A stretch of DNA of 64,000 bases, taken from assembly GCA_965219305.1 (NCBI GenBank), contig OZ244725.1, positions 124,001 through 188,000 on the forward strand, in the 5' to 3' direction. Positions within the stretch are counted from its first letter, which is position 1. Each line of letters opens with the position of its first letter. The DNA comes from DATHTS01 sp965219305 (GTDB lineage: Bacteria > Acidobacteriota > Blastocatellia > Pyrinomonadales > Pyrinomonadaceae). Of the stretch, positions 7,451 to 14,209 are shown piece by piece. A program made the position numbers and the translations under genes. The notes beneath the pieces are model-generated. The model searched no databases. It saw nothing but the letters and a program-made list of their open reading frames with translations, and was not told the origin of the DNA.

Positions 7451-7795
7451 ATGGATAATTTAGAAAATTACGAGCATTTGTCGGTGACGAACATCGGCAA
7501 CGGAAGATGCGCCGATCATATCAACGAGCGCATTAAAGATGTTATTGCGGACATTCTCGACCCGAACAAACCGGCGACGGCGGTTCGGGAAGTAACAGTC
7601 AAGATCAAATTCATACCGTCAAAATCACGGCGCGAATCGAAGATTGAATATGCGGCAGCTGCGAAACTGGCGACGATGGAAAAAGAAGAAGCATACTGCA
7701 ACGTGCGGAAAATTGGCGGGCAACCGTTCGCGTCGGTCGAACACATCGAGCAGCAAGAACTGTCGTTCTCGTGGGAAATTGACGCGGCGAACTAA
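7451..7795 (+). CDS. Hypothetical phage protein, RTP-like, 114 aa
   Basis: ATG 7451 has a strong AAGGAG ribosome-binding site. The arrangement of an N-terminal helix, DIxDPN, then AVREVTVKIKFIPS and a beta-rich end resembles the small proteins named siphovirus replication terminator-like (RTP) in other phages, which commonly precede a DUF2303 gene. I give that name only tentatively. It is likely in one operon with 7837. Confidence 0.5.
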   Translation: MDNLENYEHLSVTNIGNGRCADHINERIKDVIADILDPNKPATAVREVTVKIKFIPSKSRRESKIEYAAAAKLATMEKEEAYCNVRKIGGQPFASVEHIEQQELSFSWEIDAAN

Positions 7796-7836
7796 ACAAC
7801 AAAAGAGCAAATAAATAAAAGGAGCAGATAAAATAT

Positions 7837-8580
7837 ATGTCACAAGCAAATTTTTCAGACGACGCAAAAACAGTCGTTCAGGCAATTCAGGACGGCGTAG
7901 AAACCGCTGTTATTAAAATCGGCGACAGAGAATTTACGACGCGCGAAGTTTTTCTTCCGCCGGAAAAAAGAAAGATTGACAAATTAGACATCTCGTCGCT
8001 CAACGGCTTGACCGGATATATCAATCTAAAAGTTGACGAAAAAGCGATCAAAAATCTTTTGATCGTCATTAATTCGCCGCGCAGCGTTTCGGTTTACGAA
8101 CAGGCGGAATCAGCCGACGGCAAGCGTATGTGCTGGCTGGACGCTGATTATGAAACCGACGGTTTCCCGTTCGGCAGATACTTAGATCACGAAGAATTTA
8201 TGGTCAAAGCGCAAGCCTTAATCGTGCCGGACAAAGGCGATATTGATGAGCTTCTGAAATTGGTCGGAAATATCACGACCTCTGCCGTCCAGACTTCGAT
8301 TGATGACGGAGTTTCGCAGTCTATAACAATCGAAAAAGGTGTGCGTAAATCAGAAGTCGAATTACCGAATCCGGTTAATCTCGCACCGCGCCGGACTTTT
8401 CCCGAAGTCGTTCAGCCTGTTTCGCCTTTCGTTCTGCGCGTCAGACAGATGCGCGACGGAACAATGCCGGAAATCGCATTATTTGAAGCCGACGGCGGAC
8501 TTTGGAAAACCGACGCGATTCAAGAGATCAGAGAATATCTACTACTTAATTTAAACAATGATATTCCCGTGATTGGGTAA
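7837..8580 (+). CDS. DUF2303 (YfdQ-like) phage protein, 247 aa
   Basis: The gene has an AAAGGAG ribosome-binding site. The organisation fits the DUF2303/YfdQ family of prophage proteins of unknown function: an acidic N-terminus, then YINLKVDEKAIKNLLIVINS, a central ALIVPDKGDIDELLKLVGN segment, SxxIDDGVSQ and a beta-rich end. These proteins are usually beside early recombination or single-strand-binding genes, as here after recU. Function remains unknown. Confidence 0.55.
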   Translation: MSQANFSDDAKTVVQAIQDGVETAVIKIGDREFTTREVFLPPEKRKIDKLDISSLNGLTGYINLKVDEKAIKNLLIVINSPRSVSVYEQAESADGKRMCWLDADYETDGFPFGRYLDHEEFMVKAQALIVPDKGDIDELLKLVGNITTSAVQTSIDDGVSQSITIEKGVRKSEVELPNPVNLAPRRTFPEVVQPVSPFVLRVRQMRDGTMPEIALFEADGGLWKTDAIQEIREYLLLNLNNDIPVIG

Positions 8581-8588
8581 AATTTTTT

Positions 8589-8659
8589 TCCTGCGGATTG
8601 ATCTTTTTACTAATAAAATACGGGCAAAACGTCACAGCACGACCGCAGGATTTTGCCCG
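8589..8659 (+). promoter_or_regulatory. Interleaved inverted repeats: possible pseudoknot or switch leader
   Basis: TCCTGCGG (8589-8596) pairs with CCGCAGGA (8643-8650), and CGGGCAAAA (8621-8629) pairs with TTTTGCCCG (8651-8659). The two stems interleave, so they form a pseudoknot or compete as alternative hairpins. The 8677 start lies 17 bases downstream and has no clear ribosome-binding site, so the structure could govern its translation. Bases are seen; function is inferred. Confidence 0.5.
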
Positions 8660-8676
8660 GTTTTCACAAAAATATA

Positions 8677-9012
8677 ATGAGCGAACAAAAAGCATTATTT
8701 AACAAAACAGAAACGGCGTTCGAGAAATTTCACGCCGCAAATCCGCAGGTTTACCAGATGTTTATCGCTCTGGCGCGGGAAGCGAAAAACAAAGGTTATA
8801 AAAGATTTTCCGCCGAAATCATCTTTAACGTGATCCGCTGGAAAACGATCCTCAAAGCGACTTCCACCGTGCGGACGACCGAAGGCGAAAAGGCAATAAA
8901 ACTCGACAACAATCACAAAGCGTTTTACTCGCGCAAGTTGATGAAGGAATTTCCAGAGTTTGACAAATTTTTCGAGACGCGGAAATCAAATGCGGATTTA
9001 GAGGTTTTATAA
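8677..9012 (+). CDS. Conserved hypothetical phage protein, 111 aa
   Basis: The pattern FEKFHAANPQVYQMFIALAR, then KRFSAEIIFNVIRW, NNHKAFYSRKLMKEFPEFDK and FFETR is that of a widespread small phage protein of unknown function. It has an N-terminal FxxFHxxNPxVYxxF helix and a central IxxxIRW. The family usually sits in the recombination or replication module. ATG 8677 is used because the motif starts soon after; an in-frame upstream TTG at 8653 would lie within the RNA stem. Confidence 0.65.
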   Translation: MSEQKALFNKTETAFEKFHAANPQVYQMFIALAREAKNKGYKRFSAEIIFNVIRWKTILKATSTVRTTEGEKAIKLDNNHKAFYSRKLMKEFPEFDKFFETRKSNADLEVL

Positions 9013-9193
9013 AAATACGCCAAGAAAACAAGAAAAGGAATGCGTTGTTTGCGGTCGGACTGAATCGCAAAATAAATTTACCCGCGAAGATAAGCGAAGA
9101 AATTTAACACAAGCGGACATTGAAATCGAACATTGCCGGAGATGCGGCGAAGTCGTTTGCGGTTTCTGTGCTGATTTAGAGGTTTGCCACTAA
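8990..9193 (+). pseudogene. Zinc-finger ORF interrupted by an early TAG
   Basis: From 9002 a 63-codon stretch encodes ECVVCGR, then EHCRRCGEVVCGFCADLEVC followed by His and a stop: three or four CxxC pairs, a convincing zinc-binding protein. It lacks any ATG, GTG or TTG of its own. The only in-frame ATG is at 8990, inside the end of the previous gene, and a TAG at 8999-9001 stops it after three codons. A point change, readthrough or coupling with an unusual start must be assumed. Confidence 0.5.
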
Positions 9194-9202
9194 AGGAGCG
9201 AA

Positions 9203-9256
9203 ATGCGCGGAGTTAAAAAATTCAAAGATGAAGATTTGACCGACGGCGTGAGGTGA
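9203..9256 (+). pseudogene. Truncated duplicate of the start of the 9546 gene
   Basis: Bases 9203-9248 repeat 9546-9594 exactly apart from a 3-base GAA difference, including the ATG and first 15-16 codons (MRGVKKFKDE). After the repeat this copy runs into a TGA at 9254-9256, giving 17 codons. It keeps the good ribosome-binding site (AAAGGAGCGAA) that the full-length copy lacks, so it looks like the original start, separated from its gene by the arrival of the 9265 gene. Confidence 0.6.
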
Positions 9257-9264
9257 AAGAAAAG

Positions 9265-9501
9265 ATGAAATATAAATACACAGCATATTTTCCCGTTTCG
9301 GCGACGGTCGAAGTCGAACTTGAATCAGACGAAATTTTGGAGGGTCAGGCATTGGTTGATGCGATGTATAACGAGGCGCGGTTCAAGGGAAGCGGTTTGT
9401 GCCATCAATGCGCCGGAAACGTCCAGACCGATCTTGAAATTGATTATGCTTGGGTTGATAAAAACCTAAAAACCGATGATATTTCAGTCATAGAGAATTA
9501 A
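9265..9501 (+). CDS. Hypothetical protein, 78 aa
   Basis: The ATG at 9265 is preceded by GAGGTGAAAGA; a GTG at 9253 is a possible alternative start. The N-terminal half is a beta-hairpin-like YKYTAYFPVSATVEVELESD and the middle carries LCHQCAGN, a CxxC pair that could bind metal. The gene lies between the two copies of the 46-49 bp repeat. The family is not recognised. Confidence 0.5.
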   Translation: MKYKYTAYFPVSATVEVELESDEILEGQALVDAMYNEARFKGSGLCHQCAGNVQTDLEIDYAWVDKNLKTDDISVIEN

Positions 9502-9545
9502 ACAATTTTAACAGCGTCCTGCATTTTGCGGACGCGAACAAATTT

Positions 9546-9773
9546 ATGCGCGGAGTTAAAAAATTCAAAGATGAAGAAGATTTGACCGACGGCGGACTTG
9601 ATGCCGGTTTGACCGTTCTCGCCGCCGTTATGCCGCGCGACGTTGTTTTATCGCTCGACGAGATCGCTTTTGTCTGCGGTTGCAGTCGGCAGGACATTTG
9701 GGGCATAGAGCGGCGAGCGAAACAAAAACTCAAAGCGGAATTTGAGCGGCTTGGATTAGATACTTTTATATAA
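9546..9773 (+). CDS. Sigma-70 region-4-like helix-turn-helix protein, 75 aa
   Basis: The C-terminal half, LSLDEIAFVCGCSRQDIWGI followed by ERRAKQKLKAEFERLGL, closely resembles the helix-turn-helix of sigma-factor region 4 (the pattern xIAxxxGxSRxxVxxIExRAxxKL), which reads -35 elements. There is no region 2, so it would act as a small DNA-binding regulator rather than a sigma factor. The start is shared with the duplicate at 9203 and has no clear ribosome-binding site. Its target is unknown. Confidence 0.6.
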   Translation: MRGVKKFKDEEDLTDGGLDAGLTVLAAVMPRDVVLSLDEIAFVCGCSRQDIWGIERRAKQKLKAEFERLGLDTFI

Positions 9774-9778
9774 AAATT

Positions 9779-10676
9779 ATGTCATCAAAAATAGAATGGA
9801 CAGAGGAAACATTAAATCCACTGATCGGCTGCTCAAAACAGTCGGACGGGTGCAAAAACTGCTATGCGATTATTCAGGCGAATATCCGGCAGGCTAACCC
9901 GAACCCGAAAATTGCAAAAAAGTTTGAGGGAACGGTAAAACGTGAAGTCGGCGCGTCCGGCGAGATAAAACTCAACTGGACGGGCGGATAAATTTCGATG
10001 AAGAAACTTTGCTCAAGCCGTTGAAATGGAAAAATCCCCGCAAAATCTTTGTTAATTCGATGTCGGACTTGTTTCACAAAAACGTGCCGGACGAATGGAT
10101 TGATAAATTTTACGCCGTCGCCGCGCTCACGCCGCAGCACACTTATCAGGTTTTGACGAAAAACGCGGAACGGATGCGGGAATATATGAGATTACCGCAA
10201 AGAGCAAACTTGATTGGAATGGAAATGGCTTTACCAATAATCAAATTAGGCTTAAAAGTTAAAGAACCTTTGGCTGGTTTTCCTTTCCCAAACGTCTGGC
10301 ACGGCGTATCGGTCGAGAACCGAAAAGAGAAACACAGAATTGACGATTTGCGGAAAACTCCGGCGGCGATACGGTTTTTATCGTGCGAACCGCTTTTAGA
10401 AGATTTGGGTGAATTGGACTTAACGGGTATTCATTGGGTGATCGTCGGCGGCGAATCGGGAAATAAGGCGCGTCCGTGCGATATTTCGTGGATTCGTTCG
10501 ATTGTTCGGCAGTGTCAGAGTGCAAATGTGCCGGTTTTCGTGAAACAACTCGGAAGCGGTCGGCGCGAAAACGCAAAAGCGCGTATTCAGCCCGATTCGA
10601 CGATAAAAAATCAGCAAGCGGCGGCGATATAAACGAATTTCCCGAAGATTTGAAAATCAGGGAAATGCCGAAGTAA
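9779..10676 (+). pseudogene. Phage Gp37/Gp68 (DUF5131) gene with two frameshifts
   Basis: The first frame (9779-9991) has KIEWTEETLNPLIGC and the CxxxxxGCKNCY cysteine cluster of DUF5131, ending LNWTGG and TAA. The family continuation INFDEETLLKPLKWKNP, NSMSDLFH and VIVGGESG runs in another frame, and one added G near 9984 joins them. That frame ends KNQQAAAI, while the expected C-terminus (GGDINEFPEDLKIREMPK) reads from about 10,600 to 10,676 in a third frame. Both shifts equal one-base deletions. The family resembles radical-SAM or SPL-like proteins with a Cys cluster; its activity is unproven. Confidence 0.75.
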
Positions 10677-10709
10677 GCAAATTTGAGCAGGAGTTTAAGA
10701 AATAAAATT

Positions 10710-11054
10710 ATGGCAAGAAATATGAGTTTTGCAAAAACTATCCCGCAGATAAAAGCCGAAACCAAAACGGAAACGCGGCGGCTCGGTTGGAATTTTATCA
10801 AGTAAGGCGAACGCATTCGCGCGGTCAATAAAACGATGGGATTCAAAAAAGGCGAAAAGCCTGTTTGGCTTACCGACATCATCGTCGATAAAACGTGGCG
10901 CGAACCGTTGAACGCAATAGATCAAAAAGGCGTGATCGCCGAAGGTTTTCCCGAAATGACGGTCGCGGAATTTATCGAAATGTTTTGCCGGATGAATAAA
11001 TGTGCGCCGAACACAGAGATCAGAGTAATTCAGTTTGATTATTTTCCTTTTTAA
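10710..11054 (+). pseudogene. ASCH-like phage gene with an in-frame TAA
   Basis: The ATG at 10,710 has an upstream AGGAG and reads MARNMSFAKTIPQIKAETKT, then ETRRLGWNFIK. A TAA stops it at 10,803-10,805, and the same frame continues GERIRAVNKTMGFKKGEKPV to EGFPEMTVAEFIEMFCR. Homologous phage ASCH-like proteins have an ordinary residue at this place (FLKPGDRI), so this is a nonsense change or readthrough, not two genes. Downstream an internal ATG at 10,836 could give a 72-residue fragment. Family function is unknown. Confidence 0.7.
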
Positions 11055-11058
11055 TTCA

Positions 11059-11943
11059 ATGCAAGAATACTGGACAAAAACAACACGCGAAATGCTCAAA
11101 GCGGCGGACGAGATCGGCGGCAAGCCTTTTATATTATTTCAATACTATAAAACGTGGGAGACCGCTTCCGAAGGCATTAAACCGTCGCTCCAGAGAGTCG
11201 CCGCCGATCTCGGTCTAAAGACGAACGCGGTCTGCAATCTGCGCGCGAAGCTGATCGAAAAAGGTTGGATTCGGTTTGAGAACGAAGAAGTTTTTATTAT
11301 CAAAACATTCACAGAAAATGAATCGAAACCGAAACCGAAACCGTCGCCGAACCATTCACAAAAAATGAATGAAAAAACGTTCACAGAAAATGAATCAGAC
11401 ACGCTCAAACTCGAAATTGATTCACAAAAAATGAACGCGGATTCACAAAAAATGAATGAACCATTCACAAAAAATGAACGAACATTCACAAAAAATGAAT
11501 CGCCTTATAAGGAAGAGAAAGAACAAGAGAAAGAACAGTTAGAAAGAACAGGAGAAAAAGAAAAAAATATAAAAAAAGAAAATCTGCCTTTCGATCTGCT
11601 CGTTGACAAATTCCCGTCAGAAAGTTTCACATCCGCTCATGGCGGATTCGTCGCTGAAACGGTGACGGATTCGGAAATAGACAAAAAGGCGTGGCTTAAC
11701 ACGCTCACGATCTACGAACAGAATTACGATCCGATGCGAAACCGCTATATTCCGACGAAGATCGCCAATGTTTTGAACGTCTTTCGTTCAGAAAAAGAAA
11801 AACTTAAAAAACAAGCAGGAGTAAAAAATGGAAATATCGGAAATTATAAACAATCATCAACAATCGGCAGCGCACAGGCAGTCGAGCGAGCTGAAGCCAT
11901 TATCGCAGACCGTCAACGGTTTGAATCTCCAAAACTTAATTGA
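11059..11943 (+). CDS. Replication initiator-like protein with winged helix, 294 aa
   Basis: The N-terminus (about residues 1-80) looks like a winged-helix domain: YKTW, LQRVAADLGLKTNAVCNLRA as recognition helix, then a beta-wing. The middle (about 80-160) is low-complexity and repetitive (FTENES, SQKMNE, FTKNE), encoded by seven iteron-like DNA repeats. The C-terminus has a helical, DnaD/O-protein-like segment (IYEQNYDPMRNRYIPTKIAN). Position just before a DnaC-like gene matches phage initiator genes in which the origin lies inside the coding sequence. The gene ends inside the loader gene. Role is inferred from architecture and context. Confidence 0.6.
   Translation: MQEYWTKTTREMLKAADEIGGKPFILFQYYKTWETASEGIKPSLQRVAADLGLKTNAVCNLRAKLIEKGWIRFENEEVFIIKTFTENESKPKPKPSPNHSQKMNEKTFTENESDTLKLEIDSQKMNADSQKMNEPFTKNERTFTKNESPYKEEKEQEKEQLERTGEKEKNIKKENLPFDLLVDKFPSESFTSAHGGFVAETVTDSEIDKKAWLNTLTIYEQNYDPMRNRYIPTKIANVLNVFRSEKEKLKKQAGVKNGNIGNYKQSSTIGSAQAVERAEAIIADRQRFESPKLN
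11308..11499. repeat. Seven iteron-like direct repeats, candidate replication origin
   Basis: The 15-mer TTCACA(A/G)AAAATGAA occurs at 11308, 11355, 11380, 11421, 11442, 11464 and 11485. The last four are spaced 21-22 bases, two helical turns, which places them on one face of the DNA as initiator-binding iterons require. They lie inside the initiator-like gene, as in lambda O, and an A-rich stretch follows to about 11,580 that could melt. The repeats are directly visible; the origin role is inferred. Confidence 0.65.
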
Positions 11944-12688
11944 AAACGCGCCGTCGGTTTCGCGCGAGGAATGGGAAAAGCAGTTCAAATGCTTGATGTG
12001 CGAAGATTCGGCGAACGGTTTTAACAAAAAAATCTATCTCGATACGGGAAAACTCGTTAAATGTGAATGCGCCGTCGAACGCATCCGGCAGCAGAGGTTT
12101 AACCGCGCCGTCGAGATCACGCCGATGAATTTTAAATGGATTACCGACGGAATCAATTCAATTCCCGAAATGGCGAAAGTTCATCCGATGCAGCCGAAAC
12201 ATTTGCGGACTTTGAAAGACAATCTGAACGGCTCGTTTTATTTCTACGGAAAGACCGGAACACACAAAACGACGTTCGGCTGGGCGTTGGTTCAAGAAGC
12301 CGGGCGGCGCGGTCAGAAAGTCGGCGGAAACTCCGGCGCGGCGTTGTCCGATACGATCAGAGAATACAGCTTTAACAATAAAATTCTTAACAATGCGTCG
12401 TTTTATTCGCTGAATCAATTGGAAACCAACGAAGGCAGATTTTGTTTGTTTATTGACGAGATTGAAACTTTCAAGCGAACTGAATACGGTTTTGCCACAT
12501 TGTTTGAGTTGATCGAAAAAGTTCAGGCGTATAAACATCAATTGATAATCACATCAAACAAATCCATTGACCAGTTGATCGGCGAATGGGTTCAGCGCGA
12601 CGTTGACGGGAAAGCAAATGCGGCGAATTACTGCGAGAAATTAGCGCGTCGAATTACGGAAGTATGTTCACCGCTCGCATTGGTATAA
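11828..12688 (+). CDS. dnaC: DnaC-like AAA+ helicase loader, 286 aa
   Basis: The start has a good ribosome-binding site (CAGGAG) and overlaps the initiator gene by 116 bases. The N-terminal part has a cysteine cluster (CLMCEDS, then KCEC), as in DnaC/DnaI-type loaders that bind zinc. The AAA+ core shows Walker A in FYGKTGTHKTT, with His in place of Gly before the Lys, and Walker B in FCLFIDEIET. A sensor-like LIITSNKS and a conserved Arg region (KLARRITEVC) follow. It would load the replicative helicase at the origin. No helicase gene is seen in this window, so the host's may be used. Confidence 0.7.
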   Translation: MEISEIINNHQQSAAHRQSSELKPLSQTVNGLNLQNLIENAPSVSREEWEKQFKCLMCEDSANGFNKKIYLDTGKLVKCECAVERIRQQRFNRAVEITPMNFKWITDGINSIPEMAKVHPMQPKHLRTLKDNLNGSFYFYGKTGTHKTTFGWALVQEAGRRGQKVGGNSGAALSDTIREYSFNNKILNNASFYSLNQLETNEGRFCLFIDEIETFKRTEYGFATLFELIEKVQAYKHQLIITSNKSIDQLIGEWVQRDVDGKANAANYCEKLARRITEVCSPLALV

Positions 12689-12716
12689 AGCGGCTTAGAT
12701 TCCTAATAAATTTCTG

Positions 12717-12923
12717 ATGGAAAACCCGAACACGCGCAAAAACATTCATTGCAAAGGTCGCAACTTAACGACAGGTGAGCCGTGCCGAAAAGTTTTGCTC
12801 GAAACGGACGGTAGCAGATTGTTCGTCAAATCGTCAGACGGCACTGAATTTATTATCGAGTTCGGAAAAGGCACAAAGATTGTGTGTGAAAAGTGCGGTT
12901 ATAAAAATCAGCTTTATAAATAA
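12717..12923 (+). CDS. Small Com-like zinc-ribbon protein, 68 aa
   Basis: The order HCKGRNLTTGEPCRKVLLE, then EFGKGTKIVCEKCGYKNQ resembles Mu Com-like proteins: an N-terminal Cys pair, a beta-hairpin and a C-terminal CxxC knuckle. Com is a small RNA-binding regulator; here only the fold is suggested. The first knuckle spacing (C...C, 11 residues apart) is longer than usual. It follows the helicase loader with no ribosome-binding site of note. Confidence 0.45.
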   Translation: MENPNTRKNIHCKGRNLTTGEPCRKVLLETDGSRLFVKSSDGTEFIIEFGKGTKIVCEKCGYKNQLYK

Positions 12924-12965
12924 AACGATTTTAAGTTTAACGAAAAAGGAAGAGGAAATAATTTT

Positions 12966-13424
12966 ATGAAAAACAAACTGACAAAACCATTAACAATAAT
13001 TCTTTCAGATTATCTGCCGACAGACTTGGACGTAAGGGACTACACGGTTTATAAGCATCCTATGTCGAATAAATTTCCGGTAAATCAATGTATCTTTCTT
13101 GAAAATATAACAACCAGTATTAACGCCGGTATCGAAACGGGCGTTTGTATCGTTACATTAAGCCCGTATTTAATGGCGCACCTCAACAATTTAATAAGCG
13201 GTAGTAAAGACGACAAAATAAAAGCGCATCAGGCTAATTTTCTTTACACGAAAAATTCTAAAGCCTTCATTGATATTGATTCCGTTGATGCGTTTGAATG
13301 TAAAGCAGGTGATTTATTTGATCTGAAAGACAATGATTTTGGTATTAAATGGACATCTTTAAGTGATGTATCAAGCGATCTTCAACAAAAGTATTTTGAG
13401 ATATTTGAAGCCGATACCAAATAA
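12966..13424 (+). CDS. Hypothetical protein, 152 aa
   Basis: The ATG follows AAAGGAAGAGG. The protein looks alpha/beta and soluble, with an N-terminal strand (LTIILSDYLPTDLDVRDY), a central hydrophobic helix (CIVTLSPYLMAHLNNLI) and an acidic C-terminus. The surrounding DNA is more AT-rich than the flanking genes. No family is recognised. Confidence 0.5.
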   Translation: MKNKLTKPLTIILSDYLPTDLDVRDYTVYKHPMSNKFPVNQCIFLENITTSINAGIETGVCIVTLSPYLMAHLNNLISGSKDDKIKAHQANFLYTKNSKAFIDIDSVDAFECKAGDLFDLKDNDFGIKWTSLSDVSSDLQQKYFEIFEADTK

Positions 13425-13455
13425 AATGCCAGACGAAATAGAGGGTAAATAATTT

Positions 13456-13758
13456 ATGTGCGCTATCAATTTATACACAAAAAGACTTTTAACAAACGAC
13501 GAACTGAAAATGATCGAGAAAAAATTCGGCTTTGAAGCCATCCTTGATTATGACGACGATTTCAGCGGTGAACAACAAAGTTACGCAAATTATTTTATCG
13601 GTAGAGATTACGATCAGGAAAGCGATGAAGAACCGGACGGAATCGAGCATCACGAAGAATTATATTTCAGCTACGAAGATGCGTGGGAAGCCGAAGAATG
13701 GTTCAAGCAATTTGAATGGATAAATAAAACGAGCGTTACGCCGTATCAAGGATGGTGA
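13456..13758 (+). CDS. Acidic hypothetical protein, 100 aa
   Basis: The protein is strongly acidic with aromatic clusters (DYDDDFSGEQQSYANYF, HHEELYFSYEDAWEAEEW), a style common among small phage proteins that mimic DNA or bind host factors, though nothing else shows that here. The stop overlaps the start of the XRE gene by 7 bases. No family is recognised. Confidence 0.5.
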   Translation: MCAINLYTKRLLTNDELKMIEKKFGFEAILDYDDDFSGEQQSYANYFIGRDYDQESDEEPDGIEHHEELYFSYEDAWEAEEWFKQFEWINKTSVTPYQGW

Positions 13759-14120
13759 ATTTGTCTCTAAATACTCAAATGCCTAACGACATAGATTTCG
13801 CCGCCTTCGGTCGCGCGATGAAATCCAAACGAAAAGACGAAAATCTGTCATTGCAGAACGTCACGGATTTGACCGGCATCTCGAAATCTACGATCAGCCG
13901 TGTCGAGTCGGGAAAATACAGCGCGGATTTTGAAAACTTTATCAAAGGGTGTCAGTGGCTAAACGTGCCTTTCGGCAGTTTTGACACTTCGCATAAGGTA
14001 AGTGTCTGCATAAAAACAGGTCAAAACACGACGGAAGCGGTTAAAAATCAATTATTGAAAGATGAAACGCTAACGCCGGAAAACGCTGAGATTCTCGGCG
14101 ATATTTTTGATGCGGCGTAG
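13752..14120 (+). CDS. XRE-family helix-turn-helix regulator, 122 aa
   Basis: Residues about 15-60 contain the XRE helix-turn-helix (LSLQNVTDLTGISKSTISRV, then ESGK), with the typical SxxxxRxExGK end that contacts DNA. The C-terminal half is short and not a recognised dimerisation domain. A second candidate start at 13,782 would give a shorter protein. It lies just before the promoter-like sequence and the terminase genes, so it may control late transcription. That control is inference. Confidence 0.65.
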   Translation: MVNLSLNTQMPNDIDFAAFGRAMKSKRKDENLSLQNVTDLTGISKSTISRVESGKYSADFENFIKGCQWLNVPFGSFDTSHKVSVCIKTGQNTTEAVKNQLLKDETLTPENAEILGDIFDAA

Positions 14121-14183
14121 GACGGGTTTGTGGAAATTAATTTAATGTTGTCGCTTTTTCTACCAATTTTGTAGCTTTTACGA

Positions 14184-14189
14184 TATAAT
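14184..14189 (+). promoter_or_regulatory. Candidate -10 element (TATAAT) before the late genes
   Basis: An exact TATAAT lies 20 bases before the ATG of the terminase small subunit in the AT-rich gap 14121-14209. No good -35 sits 17 bases upstream, and a short CTAC/GTAG hairpin is at 14162-14174. A late promoter here is plausible because a regulator ends and the structural operon starts, but support is limited to the -10. Confidence 0.35.
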
Positions 14190-14209
14190 AATTTCCCGTA
14201 TTTCGACCG

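Noticed and set aside
8999..10805. Alternative genetic code with TAG or TAA read as sense
   Set aside because: Both TAG and TAA interrupt genes only in this damaged stretch, while TAA, TAG and TGA end the intact genes elsewhere. Decay or sequence error is simpler.
11308..11499. CRISPR-like repeat array
   Set aside because: The repeats are 15 bases with 6-32 base gaps that are not unique equal-length spacers, and they lie in a coding gene. They fit iterons, not CRISPR. No CRISPR array or cas gene is seen anywhere in the window.
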